DNA from: Diploptera punctata
Taxonomy: Eukaryota; Arthropoda; Insecta; Blattodea; Blaberidae
Length of the DNA: 64,000 bases
NCBI GenBank assembly: GCA_030220185.1
Contig: JASPKZ010004951.1
Span: 186,001 to 250,000, forward strand
Direction: 5' to 3'
Under the pieces are notes generated by a model that saw nothing but the letters and a program-made list of their open reading frames with translations, ran no database searches and had not been told where the DNA came from. The position numbers were made by a program, and so were the translations under genes. Shown one piece after another: positions 9,770 through 20,798 of the stretch; within the stretch, counting starts at the first letter, position 1; the number at the start of each line of letters is the position of its first letter.

Positions 9770-10914
9770 TAAAATGGGGCAGGGGCTGAGCTCTGGAGCT
9801 GAGGGCAATCAGTCCAAGGAGGAAACCCTGAGTGCCAAATCTGGCACGTTTAGAAGGAATAAATACCTTCCATCGCAATCTTTCCTTCCACATCATCAAT
9901 GATTCATCAACAGATATATCACAATCTGGAGTTTACACTGTTATAAACCTGTTGTTGAGATGGTCTAGTATAGGTTTAAGTTAGAAAAGTCTCCTGGAAC
10001 CACAAAGTAGCTTCATCATATTCATCATTATTCACAAAATGTAAAAATTTAGAAGAAGATGAAACCTCCTCTCCATAAAAAGTTGCAAAAATATCGGAGT
10101 TTCTAGAATTTTCCTCCGTGAAAAGTAACTCTTATTATTGGGTTTCTGATGTAACCCTTGAAATAATAAAAATGCTAATAATTTAATTATTTCATCCCCA
10201 TTTGTTTCGTTCCAATGATGGGCTCTAGATTTTTCTTTTAACTGAGGAGCTTTTTTTCTATAAACTGTTCGGCGTAACGATTAGTTTCATCACTGATGTG
10301 TTCGCAAATTTCTCTCGTAATAAAAGTTCAAAAATTCGAATGGGTTTGAGAGATCTTGAATTTCAACATTTAAACCAGGGTGTCCAGAAAATGGAAAGGA
10401 GAATGTTCTGCGCCTTGTGTGGACCATGTACCAGGTTGCATATCACTAAGAATATAATTATTATCGACTTCATTGTTTTCATTTTCTTCATTATCTGAAG
10501 AAAATTCCAGTTCACTGTCATCACTATATTCACTTTCAGAATTGTCACTAATATCTTTGTTCAGTATTTCATTCAAATCACCATCACTTAACCATTTCCT
10601 TTTACTATTACCTGCCATACTTTCTAAATGTTTGTACTTATATACAGGCCTATAATTAAAATCTAAATATATGATTAAAACTAGAATAGATATTTAAAAC
10701 TATACGAAAGAATTTACGCTAAAAAAATCAAACTAATTATTGCGATAATACAATATATTGGCGCACTAAATATAAATTAACACTGTGAGAATGTGTGATG
10801 CACGGGGATGTCATACCAACTGTGGTGAGTTTAGGAGATGATGTGCCCTCACGTCACTGCCACTTGCGTAAGGCTAGAACATGACACATCCACACCTCAT
10901 AGCCACTTAAGTGG
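9770..10914 (-). pseudogene. piggyBac-like transposase relic
   Basis: On the minus strand, translation from 10618 begins MAGNSKRKWLSDGDLNEIL and continues through an acidic serine-rich N-terminus typical of piggyBac-derived proteins. It ends near 9800 with ESLMMWKERLRWKVFIPSKR, matching the family block around the first catalytic Asp (DE.M..FKG R..F.QY.P.KP). Frameshifts and stops lie between. The element end appears to be CCACTTAAGTGG next to TTAA at 10915-10918. The rest of the catalytic domain is missing at the left. Confidence 0.6.
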
Positions 10915-10918
10915 TTAA

Positions 10919-11110
10919 AGTAAGAGTCCATGTTTCACATCCATATAATATGGAGGGAGTATGACAGTTTTATATATTTTCAGTTTAATATTCTTTTGAG
11001 AGAAGTTGTGAAGATAAGAGCCCCTGTAATTCACAACAGCATGCATTTCCAGAATTGAGCCTACGTTTAATTTCTTTGTGCACCTTATTCCTGTTCTTGG
11101 CTTGCAGAAC
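10919..11110 (-). pseudogene. RTE-like LINE fragment (same family as 28265-31925)
   Basis: The minus strand encodes EIKRRLNSGNACCCELQGLL and an interrupted end. It matches 28690-29260 in protein and nucleotides (AAGAGTCCATGTTTCACATC). It abuts the TTAA of the piggyBac relic; the intact LINE has CTTAAAGTAAGAG here, consistent with TTAA-targeted insertion of piggyBac into the LINE. Confidence 0.65.
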
Positions 11111-11374
11111 ATGAAAAAAGCTATGAATGGAAAATGATTGCAAGACCATAACTGGAAAGATGGAGATATTTAGAGGAAAATGATAAGAATGTAGATTATT
11201 GGTTACAAGAAGATGATGATGATAGTGATGAATATACACAGTGTATCATAAATAGGCTGAATGATTGATTTGATTGTGCAATATTATAATTATAGGAAAT
11301 ATTTTGGAATATTATAAAATAACCATAGGATAGGTAATTCTTCAAATTAAATAAAACAAATCACCTATGAAGTC

Positions 11375-11657
11375 CTTGTGCCTGTGCCTTGATGAAGAGC
11401 TAAGGGACATGCACTGATCCTAGTCCCCATGGGGGAAGAAATCATCTCATGGAATTTTGAGCAGTAGGAACTGGTGCCTACTCATCCTGGGAAATTTTGC
11501 TACCTACAATTAGTAGTGAATCCAAGTTGAGAAAACCAACTGTAATGGTTAACCACATGTCACTCCTATACTGACTGAATGATCATCCACCTCTGCAGTG
11601 GATATGAGGCCAGCAGCTGGCTGGTAGACCGAGGTCCTTCCAGGCCTGTCATGCCAT
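11375..11657 (+). mobile_element. Leu/Ser-type tRNA SINE, diverged
   Basis: It aligns to 57314-57663 through its body (CCCCATGGGGGAAGAAAT, ATGAGGCCAGCAGCTGGCTG). The tRNA-like head is badly decayed and the copy is older than those at 43327 and 57314. Confidence 0.6.
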
Positions 11658-12604
11658 AGAGTTTGAATCATCTACAACAACACTAGGTTTCTTCTTCTGT
11701 CTCCCTTCTCTTCATAATTATCTCTCATACAACATGATTTACACTACATTAACACATACACTCATCCTTCACACCTCTCTATACACAATACAAGAATATA
11801 TCATACACATAAATTGATCTGCCGAAGTGGTCCATAAATTGAAAATAGATGACATTAATACCATCTACTCACCCAGTGTGGAACTTGAAGCATGTGAAGT
11901 GCATGTGGCATTAGAAAAAACATACAATACTAATCAAGTCACTTTATTGCCTTAAACTATTTGCCATTTACAGCCAAGTATAATAACAATAAGCAATTCT
12001 TTAGGAAGTCATTAATTGCTTTATGATACATGTCTATTTGGTGTAGCATGAATTTCTTCCTCAATTGCTATTTACATCATGTCATCTCCTTCAAACAACC
12101 CCACAATGTACATCCATATTTCTGATACACTCGATATATGAACTTTTTAATGGTAATTTTTTATATCTAGTAAATAGGAAAGGATGAAAGATAATTTGAA
12201 AAATTGTTTTCCATAAACTTTTTATGGGTACAAACTCAATAGCTATATCCCCTCAGAATTTGCTAAGAGTTTTGGAAGTAAGTCAAAAATATAAAACATT
12301 TAACTTCAGTTAAGAATTCAAAAAATCATTCCAACTTTATCAGTTCACGATACTCCTTACTCAGGGAAGTCATTCAATACAATCTTATGATGACATTTTC
12401 TTATTAAATAAGTATCCCCTATATTTAAAAACTTACAAACAAATTTAATTTTACACACATACAAGACATGTATGCATATCTGAGTAGTGGACATCCAAAA
12501 AACCATTTGTCCACCCAACTATGTTTGAGAAAAACACAAAAAAATAAAAACCATTACAGAAAAATCATAAAAATTAAGATGTGGTATATAATTTAAACTT
12601 CTTA
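11658..12604. other. no gene recognised
   Basis: AT-rich sequence without ORFs, recognisable repeats or element ends that I can support. Confidence 0.4.
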
Positions 12605-12662
12605 GAATCAAATGAATCATGAATTCTTCTTACCTCAAACATCTATGTTTTTTTAACACAGT
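12605..12662 (-). repeat. PLE tail fragment (family E)
   Basis: It matches the left part of the hairpin at 58475 (ATGAATC.TGAATTCTTCTT, then ACCTCA..CATCTAT and TTTAACACAG). It is truncated before the ribozyme motif. Confidence 0.6.
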
Positions 12663-12871
12663 ATACTATTATATTAATTCCTATAATACATTTGTTATAG
12701 TATGTACTTTACTATATACCTAGTTGAAATTTGTGGACAAACTACTTTCTGGATACCCTCTCATTTAATTACTGTGGAAAAAGTAATTTACAGCTGTACA
12801 ATCCAAATAATAAGTAAAATTTCATCTTCCAAAATTTAATATTCAAGCAATAGCTTTTTTTTTCTTAACTC

Positions 12872-12922
12872 CCTCGCAGACTCAAGTTTCTTCAATGCAT
12901 TTGTGACATTCTCAATGCTGTA
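12872..12922 (-). ncRNA. hammerhead-like motif, PLE family F
   Basis: The minus strand reads TTGAGAA box, T, GTCAC stem with a weak partner, GAA, ACTTGAGT (a palindrome with one change) and C. Confidence 0.5.
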
Positions 12923-12997
12923 TCATGTTCACAACTGGCGTCCAATGGCCTCCTCTCCTGCAGACTGAGGCATTGGACGTCAGTTGTGAACATGATA

Positions 12998-13045
12998 CAG
13001 CATTGAGAATGTCACAATTGCAGTAAAGAAACTCGAGTCTGCGAG
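12998..13045 (+). ncRNA. hammerhead-like motif, PLE family F
   Basis: Box TTGAGAA, T, GTCAC stem, GAA, palindrome ACTCGAGT, C. GCA before the box pairs with TGC after the cleavage position. Helix II is weak in this copy (GTAAA partner). Confidence 0.5.
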
Positions 13046-13154
13046 GGAGTTAAGAAGTATGAAGTGAGTCAAAAACAACTCATCACAAATTAAAATAAAC
13101 CTCATAGTATTATTTCCTACCTACATAACTTAATATCTTTTTCATTTTTTTTAA

Positions 13155-13676
13155 CCTTTAAGCGCCCAAGTTTAAATGGCCAGGTAGCGGCAGGCTGCTC
13201 GGGTTTAAATGTCCGCCTAGCTTTTAAACTCCTGGCTTTTTACTATAACTTGGCTAATTTTATTAACTTATATTTTTTTAATTTGTAGGGGTCACAAACA
13301 TGAAACAAGGTTTATAGTGTTAAATATATTTGTAAAATTGGTGGTATTCACGGCAAAAACCCGTAGTGATATTATATACTTACAGAGAAGTTTTAAATGC
13401 AAGATAGCTAGCAAATAACTTTAGGGCTTTTGAGTGTTGTGAATCAAGTTAGAAGTGAAAAACTATATATATTTAGGTATATTCCAACCCTCCAGTATCC
13501 TTTTGTTTAGAATTGGTGTTATGTTATAAGTGCATCCAGTCAGTTTTCCCCCTAAGCAGAAAAACCTTTAAACAAAAACAGGTCACTTTCCAACACAGCC
13601 CTCATTCATTCATAGTTTTGTGACCTCAGAGTGATGTTTACAATGTCTGCTACAAAATTAAGTTCTGCTGAAATAC
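13155..13676 (+). mobile_element. piggyBac 5' part (left copy)
   Basis: It begins at TTAA (13151-13154) with CCTTTAAGCGCCC and matches the first 500 bp of the element at 22192-24536, including the start of its transposase. It is cut off at the BEL LTR after GCTGAAATAC. Confidence 0.85.
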
Positions 13677-13678
13677 TA

Positions 13679-14102
13679 TGTTGACGCCTCAGGTTGGCTG
13701 CCTTGAGTGGTTGGCGGGATGTGTCGGTGTTGGCTAACCTAAGTCGTCTCATGGATTGAACGGCGTGGTGAGCGCATCCGTTTTGTGTGTGTGTAGCTCC
13801 TAGAGAGCGGTCTTGTGTGTGTGTGGCTCGTAAGGAGCAGTCGTGTCTTGTGGGGCGCTCTGTGTGAGTTAGTTGTGAGAGAACTGAACACGATGGGAGC
13901 ACGTGGTAGCCTTAGTGTATATTATTAATTCTAGTTGAAATATAGTCTTCTTTTCATATGTTTAATTCTTTGTGTCACCGTAATTCCTAAATATACAGTC
14001 CACTTCAGAGAGAAGAACTTTATAGCTACTTACAGGTTTAGAAATAAAGTTCCGTGAACAATTAACCTGTATGTGTAGTAAGTATATATTATCCCTGCTA
14101 CA
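13679..14102 (+). repeat. 5' LTR of BEL/Pao element
   Basis: 424 bp from TGTTGACGCC to CCCTGCTACA, carrying the TG...CA termini. A TA dinucleotide precedes both LTR starts. Confidence 0.95.
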
Positions 14103-14125
14103 TATTTTTGGTCCTCCGGGCCGGA
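14103..14125 (+). promoter_or_regulatory. putative primer-binding region
   Basis: TTTTTGGTCCTCCGGGCCGG follows the LTR, the position and general form of the BEL/Pao tRNA primer site. The tRNA was not identified. Confidence 0.45.
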
Positions 14126-14350
14126 TATAACAGTCGCCTTGTGAAAAATCGTGATATTGTGATACAAAAAGTATTGCTTACGTGAAGAACTATATTAAAC
14201 AAAGAACAGTGAAAGCGTTACCACGTGGTGTTCCCGTGATCATATAACAGTCGCCTTGTGAAAAGTCGTAATATTGTGACACAAAAAGTATTACTTACGT
14301 GAAGAACTATATTAAACAAAGAACAGTGAAAGCGTTACCACGTGGTGTTG
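14125..14350 (+). repeat. 117-bp tandem duplication in BEL leader
   Basis: Two copies starting at ATATAACAGTCGCCTTGTG (about 14125 and 14242) run through AAGCGTTACCACGTGGTGTT. They differ at a handful of sites. The repeat lies between the primer site and gag, where packaging or translation signals normally lie. Confidence 0.85.
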
Positions 14351-14796
14351 CGGTAGTCAACTAGTGGACCGCGACCCCCTTGCAGAACTTCGAGTTTCGA
14401 GAAGTCTAGTTCCAGTGCAAGGAAATATCATTTTGATAGTGAATTGTCTTCGAGTGAGCTATCCTTTGATATCAACGGTGCTGTGACCTTCTAGTAGCAT
14501 GGTGGCACATTCTAGAGTACCACAGATGTCTGGTCGATTGGAAATCCTAGTAGAGGCCTGAAAGATAAGTACTATTGCATGCTTGTATCTCCTATCTTAG
14601 AGTTGATATCCCACCTCATTCCATAAACCTAGACTTGATAATTGAGAACAAATTGACTATTTAATCAGAATTGGTATAGAGTCGAGCTGACATGATATTT
14701 CAAATTGCCATATTATTTGTGTGATTTATATATATTTTAATTATTTTATAAAATATTTGCTGTGTTATATTGTTCGGTAATTTGTTATTTATCAAA

Positions 14797-15757
14797 ATGT
14801 CATTCGAAAGTGAAACAAAGGCTATCCAAAAGCGAGGCATTCTTAAAAGAAGCCTTACTAATTTGGAAAATTATATTAATAGTGAAGCCATTTCCCTAAA
14901 CACATTAGTAGCTAGACAAAATAAACTAGGAGATATTTGGGAACAGTTTGAGGCAGTTAAGAATTTCTTAGAGCTTGAAGTAGATTCAAAGCCAGGTCAG
15001 GATCATGCAAGGGATCATGAGGATTTTGAAAATGAATATTATGAGTTGTGTGGCAAGGTTCAGGATTTAATAGAAAGTCTTCAAAAACCCACAGATAGTC
15101 ATGGTTTTGATGATTCACGTGCATCTAGTAGATCGAGTTGTAGTTTTAAGTTACCGGCTATTCAGATTCCCCATTTCCAAGGAGAATTGACTGAATACCT
15201 GTCGTTTAAGAATTCCTTTGAGTCCCTTGTGATTAACAATACCAACTTAGATAATGTTCAAAGGCTTCATTATTTATTATCGTCACTTGAAGGCGAACCT
15301 AGGCAATTACTCAGTAATTTAGCGATAACTGAAGGCAATTTTGGTACGGCCTGGAAGTTAATTCAGCAAAGGTACGACAACAGACGCATGATATTGTCTC
15401 AGCATGTTAAGTGCTTACTCAGCTTACCTTCTTGTAGTACAGGTACTGCTGCAGAGTATAGGAAGGTACTTAACCAAGTAAAGTGCAATATTAATGCCAT
15501 AGAGAATCTTTAGAGTGATGTTCTGTTATCAGATCTAATGTTGCAGGAAATTATATCGAGTAAAATGAAAAGTATTCATAGGTCAGAGTGGGAAGCTAAA
15601 CATGGTGCTACGGATATCCCTAGCTTAGTCGATTTTATGGAATTTTTGGAGAGAAAAGCTCAAACCTTGGAGCTCAGTGAATGTAAAAACATTGTAGTAA
15701 ATGAGAAACCAGATGTAAAGCCTAAAGTCAAATCTTTCCATATTGCTAATGGCAAGA
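14797..15757 (+). pseudogene. BEL/Pao gag-like region
   Basis: The likely start is the Met of MSFESETKAIQKRG (14797), because the upstream Met at 14770 has no family-like sequence. The predicted capsid-like DUF1759 region contains LPAIQIPHFQGELTEYLSFK and TAWKLIQQRYDNRRMI. An in-frame TAG at 15511 interrupts it, after which the same frame continues (LLSDLMLQEII). In BEL elements gag and pol share one ORF, so the TAG is a lesion unless read through. The product would assemble particles and bind the element RNA. Confidence 0.85.
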
Positions 15758-16803
15758 AATCAAGATATTGCCATAATTGCAAATCAAATAAACATAATTT
15801 ACCAGATTGTGAGGAATTCAACCAATTAACAGTAGATGAAAGAGTACATTTAGTTGGTCAGATTAGATTATGTTATAATTGCTTTTCAAAAGGGCATACA
15901 GCGAGATTTTGTAAAGAGAAACCTTGTTCCAAATGTCAACGCAAACACAATACTCTAATACATTTTGAAAGAAAGCCTAATGTTGAGCATCCAGCTATTG
16001 TGTCTCCCACTGCTATGAAGATAACCTCCGGGCTAGATTCAAACGTACTTCTTAGCACTGCCTGTGTTAATGTGAAAGATAAATTAGGACGGTTAGTTAA
16101 GGTTAGAGCGTTACTGGACTCTGCCAGCCAGTTATCTTTTATGACTACAAATCTGTTGAGCAAGTTAGGTATTGCAACCCAATCGTGCAAACTTCCTATT
16201 GTAGGTATTGGAGACTCAGATGTCTCTCCAGTCAGTCTTACTTGTAAGGTGCAATTGTTGTCCAGAGTGTCTAACTATAGGCTGAACTTGAATTGTGCTG
16301 TCGTAGATAATATCACATCTCAATGTCCTGCTACCGAGATTGACCATTCAAACTGGAATATTCCGTCTAACATTGTGTTGAGTGATCCAAACTTTAATAA
16401 ACCTGCCACGATTGAACTTCTTCTCGGCGCAGACGTGTACCATGATATTGTTTGTTCTGAGACGTTGAGAAGGAAGGGATACCCCACGTTGATCAAAACA
16501 GAGTTTGGTTACATATTTTCAGGTGCCTTTCCTGAACTTCGTATTAAGAAAAGAGTAGATCCTCGTTCGGCAAACTTTGTGAAACTTGATTCTCTGGATA
16601 AAAAACTGGAAAGGTTCTGGCAGCTAGACGAACTGCAAAACTCTGTTCTTAGTCCAGAAGAGAAAGCGTGTGAACAACATTTCGTTGAAAACGTCCAAAG
16701 AGATGAATCTGGTCGTTTTATTGTGAAGTTACCTATACGTCTTGATGTTCCTTCGGTTGCTGAATCTAAGCATACTGCTATTAAGAGATTTAAGCACATT
16801 TAG
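15758..16803 (+). pseudogene. BEL/Pao nucleocapsid and aspartic protease region
   Basis: Zinc knuckles come first: CHNCKSNKHNLPDC, CYNCFSKGHTARFC and a following CSKCQRKHNTLIH. A retropepsin-type protease follows, with VRALLDSASQLSFM carrying the catalytic Asp (about 16117), and LLLGADVYHDIV downstream as in DUF1758 proteins. The region closes with a linker into RT. The frame ends at TAG 16801, then continues unchanged in the same frame. Confidence 0.85.
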
Positions 16804-17781
16804 ATTAAGCTTGATAGGCATCCTCAATTAAAAGAACACTATGTCGGATTTATGAGAGAGTACAGCGATCTAGGACACATGGAGCTTGCACCACCCTTAG
16901 AAGGAAACAAGAGTACTTTCTACTTACCGCATCATTGCGTAATTAAAGAGTCTAGTACAACGACCAAATTACGAGTAGTTTTCGATGGAAGTTGCGAATC
17001 TTCTAATGGAGGTTCCTTGAATTCTACGCTCATGGTTGGACCGTCTATACAACCAGAACTGTTGTCTACGGTCATGAGGTTTCGTACTTATCAGGTTGCG
17101 CTATCTGCCGACATAGCAAAAATGTATCGTTGCATATTGGTGCACCCCGACGACAGGGACTTGCAACGCATCATCTGGCGTGAGTCACCTGATGAGGCTT
17201 TAAGGGAGTATCGTCTTACTACAGTGACCTATGGCACTGCTCCAGCGTCTTTTCTAGCAACAAGATGTTTGCTTGAATTATCTAAGCAATGTAAGGAATC
17301 ACATCCTATCGCTTCTGATGCCATACAGTCTTGTTTTTATATGGACGATTTCATTTGTGGTTCGGATACCGTGGAAGGTGCACAAGAATTACAAGGTAAA
17401 GTGTCTTCTGTGCTAGATAGTGCCCAATTTCATTTAAGAAAATGGAAGTCAAATTGTCCAAACGTTCTTGTTAATGTTCCAGAAGAAGACAGAGAAACTC
17501 TAACTCCCTGTAATCTTACTAAAGAGGAAGCAGTCAAAACGTTAGGTATCATATGGCATCCCTCTTCTGATGAATTCCAAATTCAGATCAAGATCAATCC
17601 AGATCAAGGAAGGATCACCAAGAGAAACATTCTTTCCACAGTAGCTTCAATATTTGATCCTCTTGGTCTCTTGGGGTGTGTGGTAGTGAAGTGTAAACTC
17701 ATCATCCAAGCTCTTTGGCAGTTAAAGGTAGAATGGGATGAGCTATTGGAACAATCTTCTTCTATAGTACAACATTGGTAG
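16804..17781 (+). pseudogene. BEL/Pao reverse transcriptase region
   Basis: Core RT motifs appear in order: LRVVFDGSCESSNG (motif near the N-terminus), VALSADIAKMYRCI (first catalytic Asp region), YRLTTVTYGTAPASFLATRC and CFYMDDFICGSD, with the catalytic YMDD at about 17338. The thumb and connection follow with KTLGIIWHPSSDEF. A TAG at 17779 interrupts the frame ahead of RNase H. It converts element RNA to DNA in family members; this copy is broken. Confidence 0.9.
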
Positions 17782-18801
17782 GAAATCTGTAATGATTTGT
17801 GTGTGTTAAGTAAGATTCGTGTTCCTAGAAATATAATGCCCTATGTTAATGCAAAATGTGTGGAAATACATGGCTTCTGTGATGCTTCAGAATCTGCATA
17901 CGGCGCCTGTATTTATATTCGTAATGTATCTCAAAACAATCAAGTATCAGTGCATTTGTTGTGTTCTAAGTCCAGAGTTGCACCATTGAAGCAACAGACG
18001 ATTGCTCGTTTGGAACTCTGCGCCGCGTTGTTACTTGCTAATTTGATGTCCAAGGTCATTGAGTCGTTAAAACTTTCTGTACCATTTGCTACGTATTATT
18101 GGACTGACAGTACAATCGTCCTGTGTTGGTTACAAAAAACCCCATCTACTTGGAAAACCTTCGTTGCAAACAGAGTTTCCGAAATACAGTCTCTAACTAG
18201 AAGCTCAGAATGGAGACACGTATCTACTCTGTGTAATCCTGCTGATCATTTATCAAGAGGTGTCAGTCCTTCAGAATTGTCATCTTTGAATGTGTGGTGG
18301 AAGGGACCTGAATGGCTCCATGAAGTCGCTCCGACTTATACTGATTTCGTTAACAGTGAATTGCCAACTAGAGTGGACTCAGAATTGAAGACACAAATTC
18401 GTGTACTGATGTCTAAGGTACAAGTGCCTGAATTTGAGAAGTACTCTTCATTTCTCAAACTGAAACGCGTATATGGATATGTACTGAGATTCATCCATAA
18501 TACTCGTAATAGAGACAAATTATATTCCGGTTCCTTGTCTTCAATCGAGTTGAAACAAACGGAATTAATGGTGGTGAATCGCATTCAAGCCGTTGAATAC
18601 AAGAGGGAAATCCACGAGTTAACTTCCAAGAAACAAGTAGATTCTTCAAGTGACTTGAGATCACTTATCCCATTCTTGGATAAAAATGGACTTCTCAGAG
18701 TTGGTGGCCGTCTTGAGAATTCTCAGTTGACATTTGATGAGAAGCATCCAATCATATTACCAGCTAAAAATGTTGTGACTAAACTGTTTAGTGAAGCATG
18801 A
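17782..18801 (+). pseudogene. BEL/Pao RNase H region
   Basis: IHGFCDASESAYGACIYI carries the first RNase H Asp. RLELCAALLLANL gives the Glu, YYWTDSTIVLCWL the second Asp and NPADHLSRG the last Asp. A linker and the start of the integrase follow (LIPFLDKNGLLRVGGRLE is the conserved pre-integrase motif). The frame ends near 18801 through a frameshift. Confidence 0.88.
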
Positions 18802-19973
18802 ACATGAGATGTTACTTCACTCCGGTGCTCAAGCAGTTCTGTGTTCACTGCGCACCCGTTATTGGATACCTCGTGGTAGAAATACTATTCGTGGGGTAAT
18901 TAGGTCCTGCTACAAATGCTTCAGAGTTAAACCACCTCGAACTAGTCAGATGATGGGACAACTTCCTGAGTATAGAGTAGAGCAAAGTCTTCCCTTTGTT
19001 AAGGTAGGTTTGGACTACGGAGGTCCAATTGTAATAAAGGGAGACAACCCAAGATCTAAGGTGAAATTCAAGGCGTACATAGCACTTTTTGTATGTTTAG
19101 TAACTAAGGCTATCCATTTAGAAGTTGTCAGGAGCCTTACTACTAAGGACTTCATTGCTGCCCTCTATAGATTTGTTTGCCCGCAGAGGACGCCCTTGTC
19201 TCATATTGAGTGATAATGGTTCAAATTTTGTTGGGGCCAATAACGAGTTATTAAATTTTGTAAAGAAACATGCGAATGCTATTACCGAGAACATAGCAAA
19301 TATGAACATTGAATGGAGATTTATTCCTCCTTCTAGTCCCCATTTTGGTGGACTTTGGGAGGCAGGAATAAAATCGGTTAAATCCCTTATGAAAAAGACT
19401 ATAGGTAAAACTATTCTTAGTTTTGAAGAATTGTGTACTTTGTTGTGTCAGATCGAGTCTGTACTAAATTCTAGACCTATCTGCACTCCCAGTGAATCCC
19501 ATGAAGAAATGTACCTAACTCCAAGTCACTTCCTGGTAGGTAGACTATTAACTAGTACTATCTCTCCTGATATAGCCAACTGTCCCCTTTCCTACGATGC
19601 AAGGTGGAAGGTAGTTCAGGCTCTCTACAGGTCTTTCTGGCAACAGTGGTCCAGACAATACCTGCAGTCGCTTCAGCAAAGGAGGAAATGGATGTCTGCC
19701 GGGAGATGGTGCCCAGCTGTCGGTGATCTTGTGATCCTTCGGGACGACAATTTACCACCTCTGGTATGGAAAACTGGTGTGATCCAACAGCTTCACCCTG
19801 GGATCGACGGTGTGGTACGAGTGGTCACCATTAGGACTAAAACTGGATTATTTCGACGAGCCATTGTGAAACTTGTCCCCTTACCCAGTTGTGTTGAGAG
19901 ATTCACCGATGTGTTAAATCGTGAGATCCCTCAAAGGGGGGAGTATGTTGACGCCTCAGGTTGGCTGCCTTGA
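18791..19973 (+). pseudogene. BEL/Pao integrase and C-terminal region
   Basis: The zinc-binding HHCC domain is seen as HEMLLHSG ... CYKCFRVKP. The DDE core has GLDYGGP (first Asp), ILSDNGSNFVG (second Asp) and HFGGLWEAGIKSVK (Glu). A second frameshift near 19140-19200 separates the first Asp from the rest. The C-terminal DUF5641-like part reads VGDLVILRDDNLPP and VRVVTIRTKTG. The terminal frame runs 28 nt into the 3' LTR before stopping. Confidence 0.88.
19931..19945 (+). promoter_or_regulatory. polypurine tract of BEL element
   Basis: CAAAGGGGGGAGTA lies immediately before the 3' LTR TGTTG start, the site priming plus-strand DNA synthesis. Confidence 0.75.
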
Positions 19974-20369
19974 GTGGTTGGCGGGATGTGTCGGTGTTGG
20001 CTAACCTGAGTCGTCTCATGGATTGAACGGCGTGGTGAGCGCATCCGTTTTGTGTGTGTGTAGCTCCTAGAGAGCGGTCTTGTGTGTGTGTGGCTCGTAA
20101 GGAGCAGTCGTGTCTTGTGGGGCGCTCTGTGTGAGTGAGTTGTGAGAGAACTAAACACGACGGGAGCACGTGGTAGCCTTAGTGTATATTATTAATTCTA
20201 GTTGAAATATAGTCTTCTTTTCATATGTTTAATTCTTTGTGTCACCGTAATTCCTAAATATACCGTCCACTTCAGAGAGAAGAACTTTATAGCTACTTAC
20301 AGGTTTAGAAATAAAGTTCCGTGAACAATTAACCTGTATGTGTAGTAAGTATATATTATCCCTGCTACA
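19946..20369 (+). repeat. 3' LTR of BEL/Pao element
   Basis: 424 bp, with five substitutions relative to the 5' LTR. It is followed directly by CCTATAATAC, the start of repeat A'. Confidence 0.95.
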
Positions 20370-20561
20370 CCTATAATACATTTGTTATAGTATGTACTTT
20401 ACTATATACCTAGTTGAAATTTGTGGACAAACTACTTTCTGGATACCCTCTCATTTAATTACTGTGGAAAAAGTAATTTACAGCTGTACAATCCAAATAA
20501 TAAGTAAAATTTCATCTTCCGAAATTTAATATTCAAGCAATAGCTTTTTTTTCTTAACTCC

Positions 20562-20612
20562 CTCGCAGACTCAAGTTTCTTCAATGCATTTGTGACATTC
20601 TCAATGCTGTAT
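20562..20612 (-). ncRNA. hammerhead-like motif, PLE family F
   Basis: Same motif as 12872-12922 in the duplicated block. Confidence 0.5.
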
Positions 20613-20686
20613 CATGTTCACAACTGGCGTCCAATGGCCTCCTCTCCTGCAGACTGAGGCATTGGACGTCAGTTGTGAACATGATA

Positions 20687-20735
20687 CAGCATTGAGAATG
20701 TCACAATTGCAGTGAAGAAACTCGAGTCTGCGAGG
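20687..20735 (+). ncRNA. hammerhead-like motif, PLE family F
   Basis: TTGAGAA, T, GTCAC with GTGAA, GAA, palindrome ACTCGAGT, C. The helix II partner is better than in the 12998 copy (GTGAA versus GTAAA). Confidence 0.55.
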
Positions 20736-20798
20736 GAGTTAAGAAGTATGAAGTGAGTCAAAAACAACTCATCACAAATTAAAATAAACCTCATAGTA

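Larger units (their letters stand above)
12864..13110. mobile_element. tail-only PLE inverted dimer (family F), left copy
   Basis: Arms 12864-12949 and 12968-13055 are near-perfect reverse complements (CTTAACTCCCTCGCAGACTC at the outer end). Each arm carries a hammerhead-like motif. To the right follow AAGTGAG, then ACCTCATAGTATTATTTCCTA, the standard end. No protein part remains. Confidence 0.8.
12680..13676. repeat. direct repeat A, left copy (997 bp)
   Basis: This block (unique flank, a PLE hairpin and the first 522 bp of a piggyBac) recurs at 20370-22698, on the other side of the BEL element. I count about nine substitutions, a 15-bp deletion and a 1-bp run difference, apart from the mariner inserted in the right copy. 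Divergence is similar to that between the BEL LTRs. Confidence 0.9.
13679..20369 (+). mobile_element. BEL/Pao LTR retrotransposon (defective)
   Basis: A 6.7-kb element with two 424-bp LTRs, a leader, gag and pol in BEL/Pao order (protease, RT, RNase H, integrase, C-terminal DUF5641-like region) and a polypurine tract. LTRs differ at five positions (about 1.2%), so insertion was relatively recent. Three in-frame TAG stops and two frameshifts break the coding region. No envelope-like ORF is seen. Its flanks are not a 4-6 bp duplication but a repeat of about 1 kb (see repeat A). Confidence 0.95.
20553..20798. mobile_element. tail-only PLE inverted dimer (family F), right copy
   Basis: Arms 20553-20640 and 20656-20744 match those at 12864. 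Its ACCTCATAGTA end is split from TTATTTCCTA by the mariner. Confidence 0.8.

Noticed and set aside
13606..13902. 98-codon minus frame over the BEL 5' LTR
   Set aside because: It reads antisense through the LTR and is repeated at the 3' LTR; no codon bias or start context supports it.
15511..17781. Stop-codon readthrough or recoding in the BEL ORF
   Set aside because: Frameshifts near 18800 and 19150 show that the copy is simply defective.
16804..20369. Endogenous retrovirus with envelope gene
   Set aside because: After integrase only a DUF5641-like tail and the polypurine tract precede the LTR; no signal peptide or membrane protein frame exists.
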